Below are positions 6,792 to 13,041 of a DNA stretch of 14,258 bases, one piece after another. The notes below the pieces were generated by a model. It saw only the letters and a list, made by a program, of their open reading frames with translations. It was not told the DNA's origin and did no database searches. Positions within the stretch are counted from its first letter, which is position 1. Each line of letters begins with the position of its first letter. Made by a program: the position numbers and the translations under genes. Source of the stretch: an uncultured Haemophilus sp. (GTDB lineage: Bacteria > Pseudomonadota > Gammaproteobacteria > Enterobacterales > Pasteurellaceae); the NCBI RefSeq assembly GCF_937976265.1, contig NZ_CALJRX010000173.1:1-14258 (forward strand), in the 5' to 3' direction.

Positions 6792-7337
6792 TTATTTTTT
6801 CTTAGGTGCTAACACCATTACCGCTTGGCGACCTTCTAATTTACCCGGTGCAGATTCCACTACTGAAATGTCAGCCAAATCGTTTTTAACGCGTTCTAAT
6901 ACGTCTAAACCGATATCTTGGTGAGCCATTTCACGACCACGGAAACGTACGGTAATTTTCGCTTTATCACCATCTTCTAAGAAACGGATTAAGCTACGTA
7001 ATTTAACTTGGTAGTCACCTTCGTCAGTACCTGGACGGAATTTAATTTCCTTCACTTGTACGACTTTTTGTTTTTTCTTCTGTTCTTTTGCAGTTTTGCT
7101 CTTCTCATAGAGGAACTTGCCGTAGTTCATAATACGACAAACCGGTGGTTCGGCATTTGGACTGATCTCAACTAAATCAAGCGCTGCTTGTTCTGCCATA
7201 TCTAAGGCCTGTTGAATTGATACAATCCCCGCTTGTTCACCATCTTGGTCAATCAAACGAACTTCTTTTACTCGAATTTCATCGTTAATGCGATTCGGGC
7301 GGTTAGCTGCCGGAGCTTTTTTTACGGTTTTGATAAT
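6792..7337 (-). CDS. infC: Translation initiation factor IF-3 (AUU start)
   Basis: IF3 binds the 30S subunit, keeps the subunits apart and checks start-codon and initiator-tRNA choice. With the start at 7337 the protein has 181 residues, matching E. coli IF3 (180). It shows an N-terminal domain (RPNRINDEIR, then GIVS and LVEISPNAEPPVCRIMNYGKF), a lysine-rich linker (TAKEQKKKQK), and a C-terminal domain with RFRGREMAHQDIG and VMVLAPKKK at the end. No ATG, GTG or TTG fits the conserved beginning: an in-frame TTG at 7256 would remove 27 conserved residues. The ATT codon at plus 7337-7335 follows AAGGA (plus 7343-7347) at proper spacing. AUU starts on infC are conserved and are the basis of IF3 autoregulation in E. 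coli. It has its own promoter. Confidence 0.96.
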   Translation of the reverse strand: MIKTVKKAPAANRPNRINDEIRVKEVRLIDQDGEQAGIVSIQQALDMAEQAALDLVEISPNAEPPVCRIMNYGKFLYEKSKTAKEQKKKQKVVQVKEIKFRPGTDEGDYQVKLRSLIRFLEDGDKAKITVRFRGREMAHQDIGLDVLERVKNDLADISVVESAPGKLEGRQAVMVLAPKKK

Positions 7338-7391
7338 GTTATTCCTTCTATTTATTTAAGAAAAAACCTACTGTATTCAAACAGAAGATTT

Positions 7392-7420
7392 ATTAAATCA
7401 TTTGCTATAAAAACAAACAA
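7392..7420 (-). promoter_or_regulatory. Promoter of infC-rpmI-rplT
   Basis: On the minus strand TTGTTT (plus 7415-7420), 17 bases, then TTTAAT (plus 7392-7397), with a TG one base upstream of the -10 box (extended -10). A start near 7385 would give a leader of about 48 bases before the AUU codon. The -35 overlaps the T-run of the preceding terminator. Confidence 0.7.
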
Positions 7421-7449
7421 AAAACGGGCAAAATTTTATAGTATTTGCC
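7418..7449 (-). terminator. Probable terminator of the epimerase gene
   Basis: On the minus strand GGCAAA (plus 7444-7449) pairs with TTTGCC (plus 7427-7432) around an 11-base AT loop, then a C and G lead into six Us (plus 7419-7424, interrupted at the edge). The stem is short, so termination may be partial. Confidence 0.55.
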
Positions 7450-7478
7450 ACGTTTATGCAACAAGGATTTCTATTCCT

Positions 7479-8297
7479 TTAAATATCAGCGGGTAAAGGA
7501 CTTATTTCAGCTGAAATACTCTCTCCAAATTGAAGCAATTTTTCTAATCTTGCAGTTTCAATACACACCATTGTTCTATACCCTTCTGGTTGCATCGCAC
7601 TTGGTGTTTTCTCCCAAGGATTCCATAGCACAATTGAATCGGCATGATGATGGGTAATTTGAATACGTCGATTAAATGCTTTATCCACCAAGAATGTTTT
7701 ATCTTCCTCTAATGCATAAATACAATCGACGCCTTGTTCTATTCTGCGTGTTGAAGGAACATCAGTATGTTTACCTTGTAATGAGTCATAACAACGACTT
7801 GGTAAATTTTGGACTTCAATTTGTGAAATATCACTGATATTAAAATAACTGTGTAATGCCGCTTGAGCAGGCTCCAGCCCTAAATGCGTTAAAGTCATTG
7901 TGCATTTATCGGTAAATTCCATTTTCATTTTGGCTTCAATCACACCATATTCAGAAAAAAGCGAAAATTCTAACCGCACTTCATTCGCTTGCAGATCATA
8001 ATCACTCAATTGCCACAAACGTAAACGCGCTGTACCGTGTGAAGGTTGTTTAACGCCGCCAAACCAAGGATAACAAATCGGTACACCGCCGCGAATTGCC
8101 ACACCTTGTGTGAAAGGTTCAATCTCACTTAACCAAAAAATATCCTGCTCTGCCCCTTTAGGCTGCCAATTTAATAACTGCGCCCCTTGTAATGCAATTC
8201 GAGCTGAACCTACGGAGTGATTTAAGATTAAAACAGGAATTTCATTGATATATTCTAAAGTTAATTCTGGTGTTAATTGTTGAATTTGAGCTGTCAT
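7479..8297 (-). CDS. yeaD: YeaD-type D-hexose-6-phosphate mutarotase (aldose 1-epimerase family)
   Basis: Proteins of this group interconvert the alpha and beta anomers of glucose 6-phosphate and related hexose phosphates in the cytosol. The 272 residues show the family's substrate-loop signature AIRGGVPICYPWFG (67-80), PSHGTARL with His87, ALHSYFNI with His149 and VCIETA with Glu247. By analogy with yeast YMR099C, His149 and Glu247 would be the catalytic pair; that assignment is inference. The start at 8297 has a strong Shine-Dalgarno, AAGGAGG (plus 8303-8309). It sits between thrS and infC, which are adjacent in E. coli, so it interrupts a classic translation-gene order. It has its own promoter and its own probable terminator, and nothing links it to translation. 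One uptake sequence lies inside the gene. Confidence 0.9.
   Translation of the reverse strand: MTAQIQQLTPELTLEYINEIPVLILNHSVGSARIALQGAQLLNWQPKGAEQDIFWLSEIEPFTQGVAIRGGVPICYPWFGGVKQPSHGTARLRLWQLSDYDLQANEVRLEFSLFSEYGVIEAKMKMEFTDKCTMTLTHLGLEPAQAALHSYFNISDISQIEVQNLPSRCYDSLQGKHTDVPSTRRIEQGVDCIYALEEDKTFLVDKAFNRRIQITHHHADSIVLWNPWEKTPSAMQPEGYRTMVCIETARLEKLLQFGESISAEISPLPADI
7973..7981 (-). repeat. DNA uptake sequence inside the epimerase gene
   Basis: Exact ACCGCACTT within the coding region, encoding the EVRL stretch around residue 106. Confidence 0.9.
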
Positions 8298-8320
8298 ATT
8301 CGCCTCCTTGTGATAAGGCT

Positions 8321-8326
8321 ATTATA
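8321..8326 (-). promoter_or_regulatory. -10 box of the epimerase gene
   Basis: On the minus strand a perfect TATAAT (plus 8321-8326) lies 23 bases upstream of the ATG; transcription would start near 8314, just before the Shine-Dalgarno. No good -35 box is present at 16-18 bases, which suggests a need for an activator. Confidence 0.6.
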
Positions 8327-8351
8327 TAGAAGAAAGAGATACTTGAGTTTA

Positions 8352-8374
8352 TTTTTATACCGTGAGTATAAAAA
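8352..8374. repeat. Palindrome upstream of the epimerase promoter
   Basis: TTTTTATAC (8352-8360) and GTATAAAAA (8366-8374) are perfect 9-base arms around the 5-base centre cgtga. The centre lies about 49 bases upstream of the predicted epimerase start, a usual place for an activator site. It could also serve as a weak AT-rich terminator for minus-strand readthrough from thrS. Confidence 0.45.
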
Positions 8375-8393
8375 ACCGCACATCATAAAATTA

Positions 8394-8432
8394 AAAGGAC
8401 TGAGTCCGATACAATATCGAAAGCAGTCCTTT
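8394..8432. terminator. Strong hairpin in the insert
   Basis: AAAGGACTG (8394-8402) pairs with CAGTCCTTT (8424-8432), and inside it CGATA (8407-8411) pairs with TATCG (8415-8419) across a 3-base loop, with a 4x4 internal loop between. On the minus strand it is followed by UUUUAAUUUU-like sequence, so it could terminate thrS transcripts. On the plus strand it would be the end-of-element terminator of an IS. Confidence 0.65.
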
Positions 8433-8439
8433 AAATAAC

Positions 8440-8464
8440 AGTCTAACTTTTTGGGGTCAGATCA
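8440..8464 (+). mobile_element. Solo IS3-family-like terminal repeat (remnant)
   Basis: The stretch CTAACTTTTTGGGGTCAG (8443-8460) followed by ATCA resembles the terminal inverted repeats of IS3-family elements of the IS150 group, which read TG...TGACCCC...AAGTT.. inwards and end in 5'-TG/CA-3'. It ends in CA directly against an uptake sequence. No transposase gene and no matching left end are present between thrS and the epimerase gene, so this would be a decayed solo end. Recognition is from memory of the family pattern. Confidence 0.45.
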
Positions 8465-8502
8465 AAGTGCGGTCATTTTTAATTAAGATTTTAAAGAATT
8501 AA

Positions 8503-10434
8503 CTACTCTTCACCCAACAATTTCAACTCACGTTGTCTTACTTGGGATTTTAAGATTTCAGCAAATTCTTCAATCGTGAAAGTCCCTAAATCTGCACCTT
8601 TACGGGTACGTACCGCCACTTTGCCTTCTGCGATTTCTTTATCACCGCAAACGAGCATATAAGGCACGCGACGTAAGGTATGTTCGCGGATCTTGAAGCC
8701 AACTTTTTCATTACGTAAGTCAGCTTTAACACGTAATCCTGCATCGGAAAGCTGTTTCACGACTTTTTGTACGTAATCCGCTTGGCTATCGGTAATGTTC
8801 ATCACAACCGCTTGAACTGGCGCTAACCATGCTGGGAAGAAACCCGCATATTCTTCAGTGATAATACCGATGAAACGTTCAATCGAACCTAAAATCGCAC
8901 GGTGAATCATAACCGGTGTACGACGATCATTGTCTTCTGCCACATAAGATGCATTTAGACGGCCTGGTAATGCGAAGTCTAATTGGATAGTACCGCATTG
9001 CCATTCACGATCTAAGCAATCACGTAATGCAAACTCAATTTTCGGACCATAGAATGCACCTTCACCTTCTTGAATTTCATATTCAAGACCGTTATGCGCT
9101 AATGCTGCCGCAAGACCTGCTTCTGCACGATCCCACATATCATCTGCACCGATACGTTTTTCAGGACGAGTAGATAATTTCACCTGAATATTTTGGAAAC
9201 CGAAGGTGCTGTAAATGTCGTAAACCATTTTAATACAGCTGGTTACTTCACTTTCAATTTGGTCTTCAGTACAGAAAATGTGTGCATCATCTTGAGTAAA
9301 GCCACGTACACGCATTAAACCGTGTAAAGAACCCGATGGTTCATTACGGTGACAAGAACCAAATTCCGCCATACGGATTGGTAAATCACGGTAAGATTTT
9401 AAACCTTGGTTAAAGATTTGAACGTGTCCCGGGCAGTTCATTGGTTTAATCGCATATTCACGGTTTTCTGATTGTGTAGTAAACATCAAATCGCCGTAGT
9501 TTTGCCAGTGTCCGGTTTTTTCCCATAGCACTCGGTCCATCATGAACGGACCTTTTACTTCTTGATAATCGTATTCTTTTAATTTAGTACGTACGAAGGT
9601 TTCCAATTCACGGAAAATTGTCCAACCATCGTTATGCCAGAACACCATACCCGGTGCTTCTTCTTGCATATGATATAAATCTAACGCTTTACCGATTTTA
9701 CGGTGGTCACGTTTTGCCGCTTCTTCTAAGCGAGTTAAGTATTCCGCTAATTGTTTTTTATCTGCCCAAGCCGTACCGTAGATACGTTGTAACATTTTAT
9801 TTTTGCTATCACCACGCCAGTACGCACCGGCTACTTTCATTAATTTGAAATTGTGGCAGAAACGCATATTTGGCACATGTGGCCCACGACACATGTCAAT
9901 GTATTCTTCGTGATGATAAAGCGCAGGCGTTGCGGTACGCTCGATGTTTTCATCTAAAATAGCCATTTTGTATGGCTCGCCGCGTTTTTCAAAAGTATCT
10001 CTTGCTTCTTGCCAGCTTACCGGAGTTTTGATTACGTCATAATTGGTTTTCGCCAATTCAAGCATACGTTTTTCGATAGCATCAATGTCTTCTTGCGTTA
10101 AAGAACGGTCTAAATCCACGTCATAATAGAAGCCATTTTCAATCGTTGGACCGATTGCCATTTTGACATCTGGGAATAATTGTTTGATTGCGTGACCAAG
10201 CAAGTGTGCGCAAGAGTGACGAATAATTTCTAAACCGTCTTCATCTTTTGCTGTAATAATTTCAAGGTTGGCATCTTCATTGATGATGTCACAGGCATCA
10301 CGACGTTCACCGTTTACACGGCCAGCAATGGTTGCTTTGGCAAGACCGGCTCCAATATCTTGAGCCACTTCTAACACAGAAACTGGACGATCAAATTCAC
10401 GTTTAGAACCGTCCGGTAAAGTAATAATAGGCAT
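8503..10434 (-). CDS. thrS: Threonyl-tRNA synthetase
   Basis: ThrRS charges tRNA-Thr and hydrolyses mischarged Ser-tRNA-Thr. The 643 residues (E. coli 642) show, in order, a TGS domain (1-62), an editing domain with His73, His77, Cys182 and His186, a class II catalytic core and an anticodon-binding domain from about 535. The zinc ligands in the core are Cys334 (MNCPGHV), His385 (DDAHIF) and His511 (MIHRAI). All these numbers equal those of the E. coli enzyme. The start at 10434 follows AAGGAAA (plus 10440-10445 region). The leader carries a tRNA-Thr-like operator, so translational self-repression as in E. coli is expected. Unlike E. coli, it is not followed directly by infC. Confidence 0.98.
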   Translation of the reverse strand: MPIITLPDGSKREFDRPVSVLEVAQDIGAGLAKATIAGRVNGERRDACDIINEDANLEIITAKDEDGLEIIRHSCAHLLGHAIKQLFPDVKMAIGPTIENGFYYDVDLDRSLTQEDIDAIEKRMLELAKTNYDVIKTPVSWQEARDTFEKRGEPYKMAILDENIERTATPALYHHEEYIDMCRGPHVPNMRFCHNFKLMKVAGAYWRGDSKNKMLQRIYGTAWADKKQLAEYLTRLEEAAKRDHRKIGKALDLYHMQEEAPGMVFWHNDGWTIFRELETFVRTKLKEYDYQEVKGPFMMDRVLWEKTGHWQNYGDLMFTTQSENREYAIKPMNCPGHVQIFNQGLKSYRDLPIRMAEFGSCHRNEPSGSLHGLMRVRGFTQDDAHIFCTEDQIESEVTSCIKMVYDIYSTFGFQNIQVKLSTRPEKRIGADDMWDRAEAGLAAALAHNGLEYEIQEGEGAFYGPKIEFALRDCLDREWQCGTIQLDFALPGRLNASYVAEDNDRRTPVMIHRAILGSIERFIGIITEEYAGFFPAWLAPVQAVVMNITDSQADYVQKVVKQLSDAGLRVKADLRNEKVGFKIREHTLRRVPYMLVCGDKEIAEGKVAVRTRKGADLGTFTIEEFAEILKSQVRQRELKLLGEE

Positions 10435-10453
10435 AATTTTTCCTTATACAGTG

Positions 10454-10474
10454 GTCGCCCATACGAAAGGCAAC
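10454..10474 (-). promoter_or_regulatory. thrS operator: tRNA-Thr anticodon-arm mimic
   Basis: On the minus strand GUUGCC (plus 10469-10474) pairs with GGCGAC (plus 10454-10459), and an extra U-G pair leaves a 7-base loop UUCGUAU. This places U at position 33, CGU at 34-36 (a threonine anticodon) and A at 37. E. coli thrS has an equivalent arm with a CGU loop that ThrRS binds to block ribosomes. The following ACCACUG before the Shine-Dalgarno also resembles the E. coli leader as I remember it. Confidence 0.75.
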
Positions 10475-10489
10475 ATGCAAATAATGATT

Positions 10490-10541
10490 AAAAACAAACC
10501 GCACTTTCATTCACTCCCACTATCGAGCAAACCAAGTGCGG
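10490..10541 (-). promoter_or_regulatory. 5' hairpin of the thrS leader (inverted uptake sequences)
   Basis: On the minus strand CCGCACTT (plus 10534-10541) pairs with AAGTGCGG (plus 10499-10506), 8 perfect pairs with a 27-base loop, followed by UUUGUUUUU (plus 10490-10498). The left arm is an exact uptake sequence (10498-10506); the other matches 8 of 9 bases. The hairpin would start at the very 5' end of the thrS mRNA. It could be an attenuating terminator, or stand in for the acceptor-arm-like domain 4 of the E. coli operator. Confidence 0.6.
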
Positions 10542-10547
10542 CGGAGA

Positions 10548-10576
10548 ATTTTAGCACTTTCCACCACACTTGTTAA
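10548..10576 (-). promoter_or_regulatory. thrS promoter
   Basis: On the minus strand TTAACA (plus 10571-10576), 17 bases, TAAAAT (plus 10548-10553), with TG one base upstream of the -10 box. Transcription would start near 10541, giving a leader of about 107 bases. Confidence 0.8.
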
Positions 10577-10650
10577 TATCTCGCTGAATTCTTTCCAATG
10601 AGTAAACAATGATTTTCCTTATAACTACTTTATCTATTCAAAATTTCCGA

Positions 10651-10656
10651 TAAAAT
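10651..10656 (+). promoter_or_regulatory. Possible -10 box of azoR
   Basis: TAAAAT matches the -10 consensus at 5 of 6 bases and lies 38 bases before the azoR ATG. The -35 region (CTTTAT at 17 bases) is poor. Confidence 0.4.
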
Positions 10657-10657
10657 G

Positions 10658-10666
10658 ACCGCACTT
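10658..10666 (-). repeat. DNA uptake sequence in the azoR leader
   Basis: Exact ACCGCACTT just after the proposed azoR -10 box, so it would lie at the very start of the azoR transcript. Confidence 0.9.
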
Positions 10667-10694
10667 TTGATAAATACAAATTAAAGGAAACTCT

Positions 10695-11276
10695 ATGAAC
10701 GTATTAGTATTAAAATCAAGCATCCTTGCAGATAACTCTCAAAGTAATAAATTAGCCGATTACACCATTGAAAAATTAAAAGACCACAACATTGTGGTAC
10801 GTGATTTAGCGGCGCAACCCCTTCCCCATTTTGATGCAACGGCGGCAACTGCAGTACGTGGCGAACCTAAAACAGCAGAAGAAAATGCACTTTTAGCGCT
10901 ATCAGATGAATTAGTCGCTGAATTAAAAGCAGCAGATATCATCGTCATTGGGGCTCCAATGTATAACTTAGGCATCCCAACACAACTTAAATCTTATTTT
11001 GATTTTATCGCGCGTCCTCGTGTGACTTTCCAATACACCGCAAATGGCCCTGAAGGTTTACTTCAAGGTAAAAAAGCGATTGTATTAGCAAGTTTTGGTG
11101 GCATGTATGATGAAAACAATAATGTGACAAATTACTTAAAAGCCATTTTAGGTTTTGTTGGTATGACCGATGTTCAATTTGCTTATGCAAAAGGTATCGG
11201 ATTAGGCGCAGAAGCGATTGAAAAGGCACAACGTTCAGCAAGAAATAAAATTGATGAGATCGTTGCTTCTCTCTAA
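10695..11276 (+). CDS. azoR: FMN-dependent NADH:quinone oxidoreductase / azoreductase
   Basis: AzoR (formerly AcpD) is a cytosolic flavodoxin-fold enzyme that reduces quinones and azo compounds with NADH in two-electron steps, and is thought to protect against thiol and quinone stress. The 193-residue length is close to E. coli AzoR (201). The N-terminal strand MNVLVLKSS leads to the FMN phosphate-binding loop region. PMYNLGIPTQLKSYFDFI from residue 88 is the signature FMN-isoalloxazine loop, and LASFGGMY (131-138) is the second flavin loop. The ATG at 10695 follows AAAGGAAA (10683-10690). The gene stands alone, divergent from thrS and closed by a strong terminator. The older name acyl-carrier-protein phosphodiesterase is incorrect for this family. 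Confidence 0.93.
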   Translation: MNVLVLKSSILADNSQSNKLADYTIEKLKDHNIVVRDLAAQPLPHFDATAATAVRGEPKTAEENALLALSDELVAELKAADIIVIGAPMYNLGIPTQLKSYFDFIARPRVTFQYTANGPEGLLQGKKAIVLASFGGMYDENNNVTNYLKAILGFVGMTDVQFAYAKGIGLGAEAIEKAQRSARNKIDEIVASL

Positions 11277-11299
11277 TCACTGAATCTACTTCTTCTATT

Positions 11300-11335
11300 A
11301 AGCCATTTTGAGATATGCCTCGAAATGGCTTTTTT
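11300..11335 (+). terminator. azoR terminator
   Basis: AAGCCATTT (11300-11308) pairs with AAATGGCTT (11323-11331), with an inner GAG/CTC extension (11310-11312 with 11319-11321), followed by a T-run to 11335. It lies 24 bases after the azoR stop. Confidence 0.9.
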
Positions 11336-11419
11336 CTAATCAACGTCCTCTATTTTTAATATCTTTGGTTAAAAATTAAAAAAATATTGTAAAATCACGC
11401 CAATTTTTTGATTATTTTC

Positions 11420-11448
11420 TTGACTTATGCATTATGTACTAGTTTAAT
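11420..11448 (+). promoter_or_regulatory. trp operon promoter
   Basis: TTGACT (11420-11425), 17 bases, TTTAAT (11443-11448); both boxes match consensus at 5 of 6. Transcription would start near 11455, leaving only about 24 bases before the trpE ATG. Confidence 0.85.
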
Positions 11449-11453
11449 AGTGC
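11436..11453 (+). promoter_or_regulatory. TrpR operator overlapping the trp -10 box
   Basis: GTACTAGTTTAATAGTGC closely matches the near-palindromic TrpR sites of E. coli (core CTAGT..AACTAG; aroH and trp operators). It covers the -10 box, as in E. coli trp, so tryptophan-bound TrpR would block RNA polymerase. trpR itself is not in the window. Confidence 0.8.
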
Positions 11454-11478
11454 AAAAGTTCAGAATACAGGATTGATT

Positions 11479-13029
11479 ATGAAAAATACCCCTTTTATTG
11501 CGGTGACCTCTCAACCGGTTCCCTATTATGCCGACACCACCGCAATTTTTAATACATTATGTCAACAGAACTCAAATTCTCTTCTCCTCGACTCTGCCGA
11601 AATTGGTAGTAAAAATAGCTTACAGAGCCTTATTCTCATTAATGCTGCCGTTAAAATTACTTGTTTAGGCAATCAGGTGACCTTTAGAGCACTCAATGCG
11701 AACGGCAAACAAGTGTTAAACGAAATTCATCCTGTATTAAGCCAACTCGGTACCGTAAGTGCGGTCAATTTTGATAATGAATTTTCTGTGCAATTTGCGC
11801 CGCTCGATAATCAATTAGATGAAGACAGCAAATTACAAGCTGCAACCATTTTTGATGGACTTCGTGTAATTTCTAACCATTATCAACATAGCAGCACACC
11901 TGTCTTTTTAGGTGGTTTATTTGCTTATGATTTGGTGGCAAATTTTATTCCAATGCAAGGTGTTGAATTAAAAGATGATGGCATTAACTGCCCTGATTAC
12001 AGTTTCTATCTCGCAGAAAACTTAATCACCATCGATCACCAAAGCCAACAAGCCACATTAAAAAGCTTTTGCTTTAGCCAAGAAGAACAAGTAGAAGTCG
12101 CGAAAACAGCACTTTCTATTGCACAAAAATTAAGAAATATTGATGGCGTACTTTCCATTAAAGCAGCAAGTGATGAGGTCAGCACTAACTTTGAAGATCC
12201 TGAATTTATCGGCATTGTCAAAGCATTAAAACATCATATTAATATTGGTGATGTGTTCCAAATCGTGCCATCTCGCCGTTTTTCATTAGCTTGCCCGAAT
12301 ACCCTTGCGAGCTATGCACAATTAAAACATAACAATCCAAGCCCTTATATGTTCTACATGAACGATGAGGATTTCATTTTATTCGGTGCATCACCAGAAA
12401 GTGCGTTGAAATATGCACCGGACAATCGCCAATTAGAAATTTACCCAATTGCAGGTTCTCGCCCGCGTGGGTTTGATGCGCATGGCAATATTGATCCTGA
12501 ATTGGATGCGCGCTTGGAATTAGAATTACGTCTTGATCATAAAGAACAAGCTGAACATTTAATGTTGGTGGATTTAGCCCGTAATGATATTGCTCGCGTA
12601 TGCCAAAGCGGTACACGTAAAGTCGCCGAATTAATGCAAGTGGATCGCTATTCGCACATCATGCATTTGGTTTCTCGCGTAGTGGGTAAACTTCGTCCTG
12701 AACTTGATGCCTTACACGCTTATCAAGCTTGCATGAATATGGGAACGTTAACTGGTGCGCCTAAAATCAAAGCGATGCAGTTAATCTATCAATTTGAACA
12801 GCAAAAACGTCACAGCTACGGCGGTGCGGTCGGTTATCTCACCTCTGATGGTCGTTTTGATACCTGTATCGTGATTCGTTCTGCTTTTGTACAAAATGGC
12901 ATTGCCCATATTCAAGCGGGTTGTGGTGAAGTGTTGGATTCTGATCCTCAAATGGAAGCGGATGAAACTCGCCATAAAGCAGCTGCAGTGCTTAAAGCAA
13001 TCAAACAAATCAATACCCAAGCAAAATAA
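11479..13029 (+). CDS. trpE: Anthranilate synthase component I
   Basis: TrpE converts chorismate and ammonia to anthranilate, the first committed step to tryptophan; the ammonia comes from TrpG, encoded next. The 516-residue protein has the N-terminal tryptophan-sensing element LLLDSAEI (35-42) for feedback inhibition. Its C-terminal chorismate-binding domain shows IFQIVPSRRFS-like sequence, IAGSRPRG, DLARNDIARVC, GTLTGAPKIKAM and IQAGCGEVLDSDP. The ATG at 11479 is preceded by AGGA (11469-11472) at a good distance. An upstream in-frame TTG at 11473 would touch that Shine-Dalgarno and is rejected. It has its own promoter and TrpR operator, with no leader peptide. It ends 12 bases before trpG. 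One uptake sequence lies in the N-terminal coding part. Confidence 0.97.
   Translation: MKNTPFIAVTSQPVPYYADTTAIFNTLCQQNSNSLLLDSAEIGSKNSLQSLILINAAVKITCLGNQVTFRALNANGKQVLNEIHPVLSQLGTVSAVNFDNEFSVQFAPLDNQLDEDSKLQAATIFDGLRVISNHYQHSSTPVFLGGLFAYDLVANFIPMQGVELKDDGINCPDYSFYLAENLITIDHQSQQATLKSFCFSQEEQVEVAKTALSIAQKLRNIDGVLSIKAASDEVSTNFEDPEFIGIVKALKHHINIGDVFQIVPSRRFSLACPNTLASYAQLKHNNPSPYMFYMNDEDFILFGASPESALKYAPDNRQLEIYPIAGSRPRGFDAHGNIDPELDARLELELRLDHKEQAEHLMLVDLARNDIARVCQSGTRKVAELMQVDRYSHIMHLVSRVVGKLRPELDALHAYQACMNMGTLTGAPKIKAMQLIYQFEQQKRHSYGGAVGYLTSDGRFDTCIVIRSAFVQNGIAHIQAGCGEVLDSDPQMEADETRHKAAAVLKAIKQINTQAK
11757..11765 (+). repeat. DNA uptake sequence inside trpE
   Basis: Exact AAGTGCGGT followed by CAATTTT, encoding SAVNF in the less conserved N-terminal region. 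Confidence 0.9.
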
Positions 13030-13041
13030 GGACGATAAATT

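Larger units (their letters stand above)
8375..8478 (-). terminator. thrS terminator: inverted uptake sequences with an 85-base insert in the loop
   Basis: ACCGCAC (8375-8381) is the complement of GTGCGGT (8467-8473), with A-rich and T-rich flanks as in the terminator at 1015-1048. Here the arms are 85 bases apart. The right arm is a full uptake sequence (8465-8473). The loop contains a second hairpin and an IS-like end, so the original compact terminator appears to have been opened by an insertion. On the minus strand it lies 25 bases or more after the thrS stop. Confidence 0.5.

Noticed and set aside
7233..7657. Plus-strand reading frames over infC and the epimerase gene
   Set aside because: They overlap conserved minus-strand genes, have no recognisable domains and no good ribosome-binding sites; they are shadows.
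8394..8464. A complete miniature transposable element (MITE)
   Set aside because: No matching opposite terminal repeat or flanking target duplication is visible at the other side, so only a solo IS-like end is supported.
11005..11343. Minus-strand 112-codon frame over azoR
   Set aside because: It is opposite the conserved azoR gene and crosses its terminator; the composition looks non-coding.
11336..11419. A trp leader peptide or attenuator upstream of the trp promoter
   Set aside because: The stretch lies before the promoter, is AT-rich and holds no Trp codon cluster or terminator besides that of azoR.
11473..11478. TTG start for trpE two codons upstream
   Set aside because: It abuts the AGGA ribosome-binding site with no spacing; the ATG at 11479 is correctly spaced.
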